From Treponema sp. (GTDB lineage: Bacteria > Spirochaetota > Spirochaetia > Treponematales > Treponemataceae): a stretch of 64,000 bases of DNA. The position numbers and the translations under genes were made by a program. Within the stretch, counting starts at the first letter, position 1. Each line of letters opens with the position of its first letter. Where the stretch lies: assembly GCA_022510845.1 (NCBI GenBank), contig JAFLSR010000008.1:1-64000 (forward strand). The letters run 5' to 3'. Of the stretch, positions 43,150-50,654 are shown piece by piece. A model generated the notes under the pieces. The model was not told the DNA's origin and made no database searches. It saw nothing but the letters and a program-made list of their open reading frames with translations.

Positions 43150-43938
43150 TTACGATTTTTGTCCGATGAATTTTTCTCGCCATTTGGCGGGTGTCATTTT
43201 TACTATGTCTTTGAATTGCCGAATGAAGTGCTCGGTGTTTGTGTAGCCGCATCGCTCGGCGACATTTGAAATAGGAATCATTGATGAGGAAAGAATCGAT
43301 TGCGCTTTGGCAACGCGCGCCGATACGACATCGGCGATGCAACTTGTAGCGAAAAAATTTTTCCATAATGCGTGAAGATAGCCCGCGCTGATGTGTAGAC
43401 GGCTCGCCATTTCCGGAACGCGCCATTGAATTGAGGGGGAGGCGTAGATTTCGCATCGCAGTTCCACAAGCCGGTTGTAAATTTCTGGCATATTTTTTGC
43501 GGAGTCGTTTTCGTCGTTCGCCATAAGCAGAAGCGTTTCCACCAAATGTGCGAGAATGTTTTCTCTGTTCGGCGACATTCCATAAAATTTCAAACAAATA
43601 ATGTGAAAAAGAGAATTGAATTCGATTGCCTTGCTTTCGCCAAGAGGAATCGGTTCGCCAAACGGAAAACTGTTGTAAAGAATTGGCGTGTCGCTTTCAA
43701 AATGCATCCAGCTGTCGCAATAAATTTTTTCACTTTGCGAGGCGTGGTAACGCTGCGCTTGTCCTGGCAAAAAAATCACTACGCATCCTGCCGGAAATTC
43801 TTTCCATGCTCCATTCACGAAAAAACGCCCACGCGTCTTTGTGAGCAGAAACAAATATTCCGGAAATCCGTTTGGACGGTTAACATCGAATTCCTTGTCG
43901 TGTTCGGAATCTTCTCCCATGCGAAGAATCGAAATCAT
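43150..43938 (-). CDS. AraC-family transcriptional regulator
   Basis: 262 aa. The N-terminal cupin-like sensor domain ([39 protein letters not shown]) resembles AraC arms that bind sugars. The C-terminal ~100 residues hold two helix-turn-helix motifs: [25 protein letters not shown] and [35 protein letters not shown]. It diverges from the galactanase gene, with paired direct repeats between them, so it is the likely activator of that gene in response to a galactan-derived sugar (inference). ATG 43938 has GGAGGA 5 nt upstream. Confidence 0.92.
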   Translation of the reverse strand: MISILRMGEDSEHDKEFDVNRPNGFPEYLFLLTKTRGRFFVNGAWKEFPAGCVVIFLPGQAQRYHASQSEKIYCDSWMHFESDTPILYNSFPFGEPIPLGESKAIEFNSLFHIICLKFYGMSPNRENILAHLVETLLLMANDENDSAKNMPEIYNRLVELRCEIYASPSIQWRVPEMASRLHISAGYLHALWKNFFATSCIADVVSARVAKAQSILSSSMIPISNVAERCGYTNTEHFIRQFKDIVKMTPAKWREKFIGQKS

Positions 43939-44038
43939 CGTCTCCTCCAAAAAGTCGAGCGCACAAAAATGCGCGACAAAATTTTAACATGAGTTTTTAT
44001 TTTTTAGATGCCCTCACGGAAACTTATAGTTATATTCG

Positions 44039-44076
44039 CGAGTTTCGCTGTGCGAAACTCGTTAGCAACTTGTTGC
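44039..44076. repeat. CGAGTTTCGC hairpin plus GCAACTTGTTGC palindrome
   Basis: Perfect 10-bp arms (44039–44048, 44052–44061) with TGT loop, then the 12-mer at 44065–44076. Same two-part element as 2076–2113 in inverted order. Confidence 0.65.
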
Positions 44077-44095
44077 GTTGCAAAACTGATATTAG

Positions 44096-44133
44096 AATAC
44101 ATCAATTTAAAAAATATTACAATACATCAATTT
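44096..44133 (+). promoter_or_regulatory. Tandem AraC-type operator candidate
   Basis: Two identical AATACATCAATTT 13-mers at 44096–44108 and 44121–44133, 25 bp start to start, ending 17 bp before the -35 box. Tandem direct repeats at this position are the usual activator layout for AraC proteins. Confidence 0.6.
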
Positions 44134-44150
44134 TTGATTAGGATAATCCA

Positions 44151-44178
44151 TTGCTATTTTGCCCGTAGCGTTTAAAAT
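44151..44178 (+). promoter_or_regulatory. Galactanase gene promoter
   Basis: TTGCTA (44151–44156), 16-nt spacer, TAAAAT (44173–44178). The non-consensus spacing suits an activator-dependent promoter. Leader ~103 nt with AAGGAG before the ATG. Confidence 0.5.
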
Positions 44179-44287
44179 GGAAAAGGCGCAGTTGATTTTT
44201 ATTCGAAAGCGACATTTTAAGAACTGAAATTTTCTGCAAGAAGTTGCTCGCACGGCATTTTCAACTACTTTTTTTCAAGGAGTTTTT

Positions 44288-46255
44288 ATGAAAAACAAAT
44301 TTGCTTTTTTTCCGCTTTTTTTGGTTACACTTTTTGCGGCGTGTTCTTCAAAAAAATCCGCGAACAAATCTCGCTTTCCTTTGCCAAAGCAGGCAGAAGA
44401 ATCTTCAATCTACATTGCGCCTTGCCCGCAAATTGCAGACGACTTCATTCGCGGAATGGACGCTTCGGCAGTGCTTTCCGTGGAAAAAAGCGGCGCGAAA
44501 TTTTACGGATTTGACGGCAAAGAACAGGATGTGTTTTTGACGCTTGCCCAAGGCGGAATCAACTATGTGCGATTTCGCGTGTGGAACGATCCGTTCGATG
44601 AAAACGGAAACGGCTACGGCGGCGGCAACAACGATCTTGCCACGGCAATCGAATTGGGAAAACGCGCGACTTCGGCTGGGCTTAAAACTCAGATTGATTT
44701 TCACTATTCGGATTTTTGGGCCGACCCAAAGCGGCAACACGCGCCGAAAGCCTGGCAAGATTTGGACATCGAAAAAAAATCCGCCGCATTGTATGAGTTT
44801 ACAAAATCCAGTCTGAACAAATTGTTGGATGCGGGTGTGGATGTCGCTATGGTTCAAGTGGGAAACGAAATCAACAATGGAATGTCGGGTGAAACAGGCT
44901 TCATAAATGTCGCAAAACTTTTGCAAGAAGGAAGCCGCGCTGTGCGAGAAGTCGCAAAATCGCGCAAGAAAGAAATTTCCGTCGCATTGCATTACACGCA
45001 CATCAACCTTGAAAATTATCCCGATGAAATTTCTCGAATAGCGATGGCATTGAAAAATTTCAAAATCGATTACGACATCATGGGACTTTCGTTCTATCCG
45101 TTTTGGGATGGAACAATGGCGAATATGCAGCGCGTCGTAAAAATGTTCCGAGAAGATTATCAAAAAAAAGTTATGATTGCAGAAACTTCATATCCATTCA
45201 CATCGGAAGATGGCGATGGTTTTGGCAATGCGTTCGCGGGAAAAGAAAAAGATTTGGTTCCCGGCTATCCTGCCACGCCGCAAGGACAAGCCCGCGCCGT
45301 TCGCGATGTTTGCGCTTTTTCAAATGAGGCAGGCGCGATGGGAGTTTTCTATTGGGAAGGAACATGGATTCCAGTAGGCAAAGCCACCGAAGACAATTCC
45401 GCAAAATGGGAAAAATTCGGAAGCGGCTGGGCTTCGAGTTATTGCGCGAAATACGATCCCGAAGACGGCGCACTTTATTACGGAGGCGGCTCTTGGGACA
45501 ATCAGGCGATGTTCGATTTTTATGGCCGCCCGCTTGAATCGCTCAAAGTTTGGCGTTACTTGCGCTATGGAACGAAATGCCAACTCAAAATCGACTACAT
45601 TCCTTCCGTGGAAATTTCTTGCGATGTAGGCGGCACAGTAAATTTGCCGTCCGCCATTCCAGTCATTATGAACGATGGAAAAACCGAGCAAGTCGCCGTG
45701 TCTTGGAATCAGGACGATGTGGAAAAAATCTCCACGCAAAAGGCTGCCGTTTTTTCGGTTGCGGGAAAAGTGGAAGACAAAAATATTTCCGCGCGCTTCG
45801 AGGTAAAAAACATAAACCATGCGAAAAATCCGAGTTTCGAAGAAGCCGACACTTCAATGTGGAAGATAATTTTCCGCGGCGAAAATCCCACTGATTTTCA
45901 GAAAAAAGAAGCGGACGCGCATTCCGGAAAAACGGCATTGCATTTTTATTCGGAACAGGAAATGGATTTTGAAATATCGCAGACTCTGGAAGGCCTTGAA
46001 AATGGAATTTATGCCGTATCGCTTTTTGCGCAAGGCGGAGATGTTTCCAAAAATTCGCGGATGGAAATATTCGCCCATTCCGGCGGAAAGGAAATCAGCG
46101 AGCCTTTTATGGTCACCACCTGGGTCGATTGGAAAAACCCGAAAATCACAGGCATAAAAGTGGACGACGGCAAACTGACATTCGGCGCGCGAATAAAATG
46201 CAACGCGAAAGGCTGGGGCACGCTCGATGATTTTTCAGTATTTAAAATCGATTGA
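44288..46255 (+). CDS. GH53 arabinogalactan endo-beta-1,4-galactanase lipoprotein
   Basis: 655 aa. Lipoprotein signal with Cys19 (TLFAACSSKK), so surface or periplasm anchored. The GH53 domain (~50–400) cleaves beta-1,4-galactan side chains of pectin. RGMDASAVLSVEKSGAKFY starts the domain, the acid/base Glu194 is in QVGNEINNGMSG, the nucleophile Glu299 in MIAETSYPF, and FYWEGTWIPVG closes it. Then come an Ig-like (bacterial Big_4) domain around 425–500 and a C-terminal ~140-residue region (HAKNPSFEEADTSMWKI…) of carbohydrate-binding type. Expression is probably controlled by the divergent AraC regulator. No companion transporter is adjacent. Confidence 0.92.
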   Translation: MKNKFAFFPLFLVTLFAACSSKKSANKSRFPLPKQAEESSIYIAPCPQIADDFIRGMDASAVLSVEKSGAKFYGFDGKEQDVFLTLAQGGINYVRFRVWNDPFDENGNGYGGGNNDLATAIELGKRATSAGLKTQIDFHYSDFWADPKRQHAPKAWQDLDIEKKSAALYEFTKSSLNKLLDAGVDVAMVQVGNEINNGMSGETGFINVAKLLQEGSRAVREVAKSRKKEISVALHYTHINLENYPDEISRIAMALKNFKIDYDIMGLSFYPFWDGTMANMQRVVKMFREDYQKKVMIAETSYPFTSEDGDGFGNAFAGKEKDLVPGYPATPQGQARAVRDVCAFSNEAGAMGVFYWEGTWIPVGKATEDNSAKWEKFGSGWASSYCAKYDPEDGALYYGGGSWDNQAMFDFYGRPLESLKVWRYLRYGTKCQLKIDYIPSVEISCDVGGTVNLPSAIPVIMNDGKTEQVAVSWNQDDVEKISTQKAAVFSVAGKVEDKNISARFEVKNINHAKNPSFEEADTSMWKIIFRGENPTDFQKKEADAHSGKTALHFYSEQEMDFEISQTLEGLENGIYAVSLFAQGGDVSKNSRMEIFAHSGGKEISEPFMVTTWVDWKNPKITGIKVDDGKLTFGARIKCNAKGWGTLDDFSVFKID

Positions 46256-46310
46256 TTTTGGAAAATGAAAACCGCGACACAATTTTTGCGTGAGGGATGC
46301 GCAGGGCTTG

Positions 46311-46395
46311 TTCTGGCGCGGTGCGCCAGAATGAAGTGCAAACGGAACCCGGAGCAGCCCGACCGCTATGCGAATCTTCGATTTGCATAGCGGTC
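46311..46395. repeat. Two intergenic hairpins after the galactanase gene
   Basis: TTCTGGCGC-GGT-GCGCCAGAA (46311–46331), and an imperfect pair of 14–15-nt arms GACCGCTATGC…GCATAGCGGTC (46361–46395). GC-rich, unlike the flanking sequence, with the look of a mobile REP-like element. Their role is unknown. Confidence 0.55.
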
Positions 46396-46411
46396 ACGCC
46401 CAGAAAAAATA

Positions 46412-46439
46412 AAAAAAGGCAGCAAACGCTGCCTTTTTT
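46412..46439. terminator. Bidirectional terminator between the galactanase and CBM48 genes
   Basis: AAAAAAGGCAGC / GCTGCCTTTTTT 12-bp stem with AAAC loop, A-run and T-run on opposite sides. Confidence 0.93.
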
Positions 46440-46442
46440 GCG

Positions 46443-46760
46443 CTATTCAAGCTTTGTGCTTACGACAGAATTATCGGTGCTCGAATAAGGTGCCGGAACA
46501 TATTTGTCCGCCTTCCAGTCATTCTCCCATCGCTTTCCGTCAACCAGATAGCGGAACTGATATTCTTTGTCCGCATCCAGTTCGATTTTGATTGAAAATG
46601 TTCCGTCCTTGCCTTTTTTAAGCTGATTTTCTTTGCTGCTCCAACTGTTGAAGTCGCCTGCAATGTGAATCGTTTGTGCTCCTTGCGCGGCTTCAGGTGA
46701 AACTGTGAAAGTGACTTCGCATTTTGAGTTGTTTTTCAAAAATTTCTTTTTTAGCGGCAT
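46443..46760 (-). CDS. Small stand-alone CBM48 (glycogen-binding-like) protein
   Basis: 105 aa, almost entirely one domain: CEVTFTVSPEAAQGAQTIHIAGDFNSWSSKENQLKKGKDGTFSIKIELDADKEYQFRYLVDGKRWENDWKADKYVPAPYSSTDNSVV. This is the early-set/CBM48 fold of isoamylases and AMPK beta, with the glucan-binding W, K and N residues. No signal peptide, so cytosolic; it may mark glycogen or regulate glycogen enzymes (inference). ATG 46760 (MPLKKKF) is preferred over the upstream codons. Promoter TAGACA–17–TACAAT lies at 46806–46778 on the minus strand. The divergent gene is metK. Confidence 0.83.
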   Translation of the reverse strand: MPLKKKFLKNNSKCEVTFTVSPEAAQGAQTIHIAGDFNSWSSKENQLKKGKDGTFSIKIELDADKEYQFRYLVDGKRWENDWKADKYVPAPYSSTDNSVVSTKLE

Positions 46761-46777
46761 TTTTGATTCCCCCAAAA

Positions 46778-46806
46778 ATTGTAGGCAAAATTCAGCGTTT
46801 TGTCTA
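46778..46806 (-). promoter_or_regulatory. Promoter of the CBM48 gene
   Basis: On the minus strand: TAGACA (46806–46801), 17-nt spacer, TACAAT (46783–46778). It abuts the metK -35 at 46807. Confidence 0.5.
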
Positions 46807-46835
46807 TTGTTTTTAAACTTAAAATATTGTATTAT
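46807..46835 (+). promoter_or_regulatory. metK promoter
   Basis: TTGTTT (46807–46812), 17-nt spacer, TATTAT (46830–46835). Predicted start near 46842, leaving a ~105-nt leader. Confidence 0.5.
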
Positions 46836-46875
46836 ATTTTAAAAATTTGTTCAAGTTTTTTTGCAAAAATTTGAC

Positions 46876-46937
46876 GATTTTTTATTGCGGCAAGCCTCGC
46901 GCTCGCTACACACTGGTTTGCCGAAAAATCATTTTTA
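46876..46937 (+). promoter_or_regulatory. Structured metK leader with alternative hairpins
   Basis: An extended stem: GATTTTT (46876–46882) with AAAAATC (46924–46930), and CGGCAAGCC (46888–46896) with GGTTTGCCG (46915–46923), closing an 18-nt loop. The strand AAAAAT (46925–46930) can instead pair with ATTTTT (46932–46937), next to the AAGGAG site. This mutual exclusion resembles a translational switch, but I do not recognise a known SAM riboswitch. Confidence 0.4.
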
Positions 46938-46947
46938 AGGAGTTGCT

Positions 46948-48120
46948 ATGACAAACGAACATTATTTGTTCACCTCGGAATCTGTCAGCGAAGGTCATCC
47001 GGACAAAATTTGCGACCAGATTTCCGATGCAGTCTTGGACGCTTGTCTTGCTAAGGATCCTGAAAGTCATGTTGCCTGCGAGTGCTTTACGACGACAGGA
47101 ATGGTCCTTGTTGGCGGAGAAATTTCCACCAAATTCAAAGAGCTTGACATCCAAAAAATTGCCCGCGATACCGCGCGAAAAATCGGCTACACGGACGCCG
47201 ACTACGGCTTGGACGCCGATTCAATGTCGGTTGTGAATGTCCTTCACGCGCAGTCGCCCGACATCAATCAGGGCGTTGTGGGAACCGGCTTGAAAGAATT
47301 CAAAGGGCAGCAAGGAGCGGGCGATCAGGGAATGATGTTCGGATTCGCGTGCGATGAAACGCCCGAACTGATGCCTGCGCCGGTCATGTTCGCGCACAAA
47401 ATTTTATTGAACGCCGCGCAGTTGCGCCATTCAAAGAAAATAGAATGGATGCGTCCCGATGCCAAAGCGCAGGTTACGCTTGAATATGAAGGCCACAAGC
47501 CAGTTCATATCGATACTGTCGTGCTTTCGCATCAGCACCATCCAAATGTCAAGTATGCGCAAATCAAATCCGATTTGATTGAGCGCGTGATAAAGCCTGT
47601 CCTCGAACCTACAGGGCTTTTGGACAAAAAAACGAAATATTTCATAAATCCCACCGGGCAGTTCGTGATTGGTGGCCCGCATGGAGACAGCGGCCTCACC
47701 GGTCGAAAAATCATCGTTGACACTTACGGCGGAATGGGGCGGCATGGAGGCGGCGCGTTCAGCGGAAAAGACCCGAGCAAGGTTGACCGCTCTGCGGCTT
47801 ACATGGCGCGTTATATCGCCAAAAACATCGTAGCCGCAAAATTGGCGACTCGCGCGGAAGTGCAGCTTTCCTATGCGATTGGAGTTCCTTTTCCTGTGTC
47901 GATTATGGTCAACACGTTCGGCACAGGAAAACTTCCTGACAGCAAAATCGCCGCCGCGGTAAAAGAGGTTTTCGATTGCACGCCCGCAGGAATTGTCTCC
48001 ACATTAAAATTGAAGCGTCCGATTTATTCGCCTACGTCCGCCTATGGACATTTCGGAAAAAGCGAATTCAGTTGGGAAAAAACCGACAAAATCGCCGCGC
48101 TTAAAAATAAAGTAAAATAG
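46948..48120 (+). CDS. metK: S-adenosylmethionine synthetase
   Basis: Makes SAM from methionine and ATP, supplying the methyltransferases in this window. 390 aa, typical length. [32 protein letters not shown] (ATP and metal site) opens the protein; [23 protein letters not shown] is the second signature, and [35 protein letters not shown] the third. RBS AAGGAG is 6 nt before the ATG. The methionine importer genes lie 25 kb away; no other methionine gene is adjacent. Confidence 0.97.
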   Translation: MTNEHYLFTSESVSEGHPDKICDQISDAVLDACLAKDPESHVACECFTTTGMVLVGGEISTKFKELDIQKIARDTARKIGYTDADYGLDADSMSVVNVLHAQSPDINQGVVGTGLKEFKGQQGAGDQGMMFGFACDETPELMPAPVMFAHKILLNAAQLRHSKKIEWMRPDAKAQVTLEYEGHKPVHIDTVVLSHQHHPNVKYAQIKSDLIERVIKPVLEPTGLLDKKTKYFINPTGQFVIGGPHGDSGLTGRKIIVDTYGGMGRHGGGAFSGKDPSKVDRSAAYMARYIAKNIVAAKLATRAEVQLSYAIGVPFPVSIMVNTFGTGKLPDSKIAAAVKEVFDCTPAGIVSTLKLKRPIYSPTSAYGHFGKSEFSWEKTDKIAALKNKVK

Positions 48121-48158
48121 TTAAACTTACCGCTAAAATAGCGCGGCAAGTTTAACTT

Positions 48159-48187
48159 CGAGAATTTCTGCTTCGCAGAAATTCTCG
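48159..48187. repeat. CGAGAATTTCTGC palindrome, copy A
   Basis: Perfect 13-bp arms (48159–48171, 48175–48187), TTC loop. Preceded by TTTAACTT. A 21-bp stretch here matches, inverted, the copy at 61556–61590 upstream of rpsL. Confidence 0.75.
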
Positions 48188-48213
48188 CTCATTTACATGC
48201 CCGATCGCGCGGG

Positions 48214-48261
48214 CGAATTTTAACTTTTGAAAAACTGAAGTTTTTCAAAAGTTAAAATTCG
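48214..48261. repeat. Perfect 22-bp inverted repeat
   Basis: Arms 48214–48235 and 48240–48261 are exact reverse complements around TGAA. AT-rich (TTTTAACTTTTGAAA core). The longest perfect palindrome I found in the window. Confidence 0.85.
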
Positions 48262-48360
48262 GCAATGGCGCGTATTCCACAGCGGGGTGTGCGCCTTTGT
48301 CTGTGCCGCAATTTTTGCAATTATAATCGAAAAAAAAATGCAGCACAAATGTTAGTTTAA

Positions 48361-48390
48361 AAAAAACTGTCGCGCCGCGACAGTTTTTTT
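48361..48390. terminator. Bidirectional terminator between metK and nth
   Basis: AAAAAACTGTCGCG / CGCGACAGTTTTTT stem with an A-run on one flank and a T-run on the other, between converging genes. Confidence 0.9.
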
Positions 48391-48417
48391 TGTTTCATCC
48401 ACTCCGCACAGCACTTC

Positions 48418-49050
48418 TTAATTATTTTTGCGACACAAATCCGCAATTAAGCATTCGTTGCATTTTGGATTTCGCGCAGTGCAAACGTAGCGTCCGTGCA
48501 AAATCAAGTGGTGGTGCGCGTGTTTCATATATTTTTGCGGAATGCGTTCCACAAGGCTTTGTTCCACTTGGAGCGGAGTTTTTCCTTCTGCCAAACCGAT
48601 TTTCGGGCAAATGCGCAAAAGGTGCGTGTCCACGGGCATAGTCGGTTTTCCAAAAACTACATTTAAAACAACGTTCGCCGTCTTGCGCCCTACGCCCGGA
48701 AGCGTTTCCAATTCCTCGCGCGTTTCTGGGACTTTTCCGCCGAAATTTTCAACAAGTATTTTGCTCAAAGCCATCACGTGCGCCGCTTTGTTTCTATATA
48801 ACCCGATAGATTTTATGTAGCCAATCAATTTTTCTTCGCCGAGCGCGAGCATTTTTTCTGGCGAATCTGCAATTTCGTAGAGCGGCGCGGTCGCCTTGTT
48901 CACGCTTTTATCCGTGGCTTGCGCCGAAAGCACGACGCTCACCAAAAGCGTGTACGGATTTTTCCATTTGAGTTCGGATTGCGGATTCGGATTTTGCGCG
49001 GAAAATCTTTCGAAAACTTCGCAGATTTGGGATTCAGTCAAAAGCCGCAT
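48418..49050 (-). CDS. nth: Endonuclease III (DNA glycosylase/AP lyase)
   Basis: Removes oxidised pyrimidines in base-excision repair. 210 aa (E. coli 211). Helix-hairpin-helix LETLPGVGRKTANVVLNVVFG with catalytic Lys, catalytic Asp in PVDTHLLRI, and the [4Fe-4S] cluster C-x6-C-x2-C-x5-C in CTARNPKCNECLIADLC. ATG 49050 (MRLLTESQICEVF) is preferred; the frame extends 41 codons upstream, through its promoter and into that of the tRNA-Thr operon. Confidence 0.95.
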   Translation of the reverse strand: MRLLTESQICEVFERFSAQNPNPQSELKWKNPYTLLVSVVLSAQATDKSVNKATAPLYEIADSPEKMLALGEEKLIGYIKSIGLYRNKAAHVMALSKILVENFGGKVPETREELETLPGVGRKTANVVLNVVFGKPTMPVDTHLLRICPKIGLAEGKTPLQVEQSLVERIPQKYMKHAHHHLILHGRYVCTARNPKCNECLIADLCRKNN

Positions 49051-49056
49051 GAACGA

Positions 49057-49086
49057 ATTATTGCACAAATTGATTTTCGTTGTCAA
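49057..49086 (-). promoter_or_regulatory. nth promoter (predicted leaderless)
   Basis: On the minus strand: TTGACA (49086–49081), 18-nt spacer, AATAAT (49062–49057), six bases, ATG 49050. Confidence 0.55.
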
Positions 49087-49141
49087 GTTAAGAATTCGCG
49101 GACTTGTGCCCTTATTTTCGCTTTTTTTATCAAAAATTCGC

Positions 49142-49170
49142 TTGACACTATTGCAGAATTTCTGTAAAAT
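49142..49170 (+). promoter_or_regulatory. Promoter of the tRNA-Thr–rpmG–tRNA-Trp–secE–nusG cluster
   Basis: TTGACA (49142–49147), 17-nt spacer, TAAAAT (49165–49170). Start near 49177, about 45 nt before the tRNA-Thr 5' end. No terminator is seen before nusG, so tRNAs and mRNAs appear to share one transcript. Confidence 0.7.
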
Positions 49171-49222
49171 CATAAAACACTAAAAATCGGCGCAGAATCG
49201 CGTCGTTTTGTTTTGCGTTTTC

Positions 49223-49295
49223 GCCCTTGTAGCTCAGCCGGTAGAGCGCAGCCATGGTAAGGCTGAGGTCTGCGGTTCGATCCCGCACGGGGGCT
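49223..49295 (+). tRNA. tRNA-Thr (GGU)
   Basis: Complete cloverleaf: acceptor GCCCTTG / CGGGGGC (with G–U pairs), D arm with GTAGAGCG, anticodon stem CAGCC / GGCTG enclosing ATGGTAA (anticodon GGT), T arm TGCGG-TTCGATC-CCGCA. Discriminator T. The 3' CCA is not encoded. Confidence 0.95.
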
Positions 49296-49331
49296 TTGAA
49301 AGGCTTGGTTTGAATTTTCGAGGAGTTTTTT

Positions 49332-49508
49332 ATGGCAAGCAAGAAAAAAGGAGCGGTGGAAATCATCGCGTTGCAATGCAGCGAATGCAAGCGCAGAAAT
49401 TATACTACTTACAAAAACCGCAAGAACATTCAGGGCAAATTGGAGTTGAACAAGTATTGCCCGTTTGACCGCAAGCACACGCTCCACAAAGAAACTAAAG
49501 TAAAATAA
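49332..49508 (+). CDS. rpmG: 50S ribosomal protein L33
   Basis: 58 aa: begins [20 protein letters not shown] and ends LHKETKVK. Small large-subunit protein near the E site. The first zinc knuckle CSEC is intact, but the second is CPFD, where zinc-binding L33 forms have a second Cys (CxxC), so zinc binding would lack one ligand. Position between tRNA-Thr and tRNA-Trp and upstream of secE is the classic bacterial context. GAGG lies ~10 nt upstream of the ATG. Confidence 0.95.
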   Translation: MASKKKGAVEIIALQCSECKRRNYTTYKNRKNIQGKLELNKYCPFDRKHTLHKETKVK

Positions 49509-49684
49509 GTGTTTTTGCGAATTTGTTCGCAAATTTTGCTGGTTTTTCCGTGAAAACGGCGAAAATGCGTGTCTTTTTGAGAAAAATCGGTTTCCAAAAA
49601 GACGTGTGGTTTGTGCGTGCGCTTGCATCGTGCAAACTTTTGTCGGATTGTGGATTTTTTTTCGGATTTCGATTCGAATATTTT

Positions 49685-49757
49685 AGGGCGGTAGTTCAGT
49701 TGGTAGAGCACCGGTCTCCAAAACCGGCTGTCGCGGGTTCGAGTCCTGCCCGCCCTG
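49685..49757 (+). tRNA. tRNA-Trp (CCA)
   Basis: Acceptor AGGGCGG / CCGCCCT, D arm with TTGGTAGAGCA, anticodon stem CCGGT / ACCGG with loop CTCCAAA (anticodon CCA), T arm GCGGG-TTCGAGT-CCTGC, discriminator G. CCA end not encoded. Just upstream of secE. Confidence 0.96.
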
Positions 49758-49772
49758 CTTTTTGAGGAAGTT

Positions 49773-49955
49773 ATGGCGAAAATTTTTGGTTTTTTCAATG
49801 AATGCGTTCACGAATTGAAGTTAGTGGCGTGGCCTCCGCGCGACCATGTTTTGTCTAGCGTCAAAGTTGTGATAATTTCTACGATTATCATAGCCGTGGT
49901 TTTGGGCGCGTTGGATCTTGGTTTTACCGAGCTTTTCCGCCTTTTGATGAAATAG
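49773..49955 (+). CDS. secE: Preprotein translocase subunit SecE
   Basis: 60-aa single-span SecE, the clamp of the SecYEG channel. Amphipathic helix FNECVHELKLVAWPPRDHVLSSVKVV carries the conserved W-P; the TM segment is VVIISTIIIAVVLGALDLGF. RBS GAGGAAG precedes the ATG, 16 nt after tRNA-Trp. Followed by nusG after 9 nt. Confidence 0.95.
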   Translation: MAKIFGFFNECVHELKLVAWPPRDHVLSSVKVVIISTIIIAVVLGALDLGFTELFRLLMK

Positions 49956-49964
49956 GGAAAAAAT

Positions 49965-50528
49965 ATGTCGAGCGCTTGGTACATTCTTCATACTTACGCG
50001 GCCTATGAAGCAAAAATCGCGCGTACAGTTCAGCGTATGCTGGAAACTGGCGAACTTGATTCAAATGTCGTAAAAAGCATCAAAGTTCCCGAAGAAGAGA
50101 TAGTCGAAATCAAAGACGGCAAAAAGAAAACGCGAAAAACAAAAATCCTTCCCAGTTATGTTATGATGGAATTGGATTTGCCGGATTTGGGCTGGAAGGA
50201 CACTTGCGCGAAAATCCGCCGGATTCAAGGCGTGAACGGATTCGTTGGCACGAAGCCCAACGAGCGTCCGCGCCCGATTCCCGTGGAAGAAGCCAAGCGG
50301 ATGCTCGCGCGCGCAGGCGAAATCAAAGGCGAAAAAGTCGTCCGCGTCAAGCAGAGTTATGCCGTGGGCGATGTCGTCAAAATCATGGAAGGACCTTTTG
50401 CCACGTTTGAAGGAACTGTCGAAAAAATCGAAGACGGCAAGGACAAACTCACCGTCAATGTCCAGATTTTCGGCCGCGCCACTCCGGTAGAAGTGAGCAT
50501 GACCCAGGTGGAAAAATCTGTAAAATAA
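49965..50528 (+). CDS. nusG: Transcription termination/antitermination factor NusG
   Basis: 187 aa. The NGN domain (SAWYILHTYAAYEAKIARTVQRML…LPSYVMMELDLPDLGWKDTCAKIRRIQGVNGFVG) binds RNA polymerase; the C-terminal KOW domain is YAVGDVVKIMEGPFATFEGTVEKIEDGKDKLTVNVQIFGRATPVEVSMTQVEKS. An insert rich in Glu/Lys (VPEEEIVEIKDGKKKTRKTK) lengthens the NGN loop, as in several spirochaetes and thermophiles. Links transcription to Rho or ribosomes. Confidence 0.97.
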   Translation: MSSAWYILHTYAAYEAKIARTVQRMLETGELDSNVVKSIKVPEEEIVEIKDGKKKTRKTKILPSYVMMELDLPDLGWKDTCAKIRRIQGVNGFVGTKPNERPRPIPVEEAKRMLARAGEIKGEKVVRVKQSYAVGDVVKIMEGPFATFEGTVEKIEDGKDKLTVNVQIFGRATPVEVSMTQVEKSVK

Positions 50529-50654
50529 TTTGACAAAATTCCGCGTATTTTGCCGAATGCGCGGTTTGGGCGACGCAAGCCGCCTATTTTGGGAGGAAAG
50601 CAGCCGTCCGTTGGAAGAGGACTTTCCGCTAATACCAAATTTTAGGAGTAAAAA
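50529..50654 (+). other. Leader between nusG and rplK
   Basis: 126 nt. The pair GGAAAG (50597–50602) / CTTTCC (50622–50627) can fold around a CAGCCGTCCG loop upstream of the TTAGGAG site. This is where L1 autoregulation of rplK–rplA normally acts, but I could not confirm the L1 site. A TTGACA occurs at 50531 without a convincing -10. Confidence 0.35.

Larger units (their letters stand above)
43939..44287. other. Regulatory gap between the AraC gene and the galactanase gene
   Basis: Holds a repeat-family palindrome pair (44039–44076), two 13-bp direct repeats (44096–44133) and a promoter (44151–44178). No gene is seen. Confidence 0.65.
48121..48417. other. Hairpin-rich gap between metK and nth
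   Basis: No gene seen. Contains, in order, a CGAGAATTTCTGC hairpin (48159–48187), a 22-bp perfect inverted repeat (48214–48261) and a terminator (48361–48390). Confidence 0.7.
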
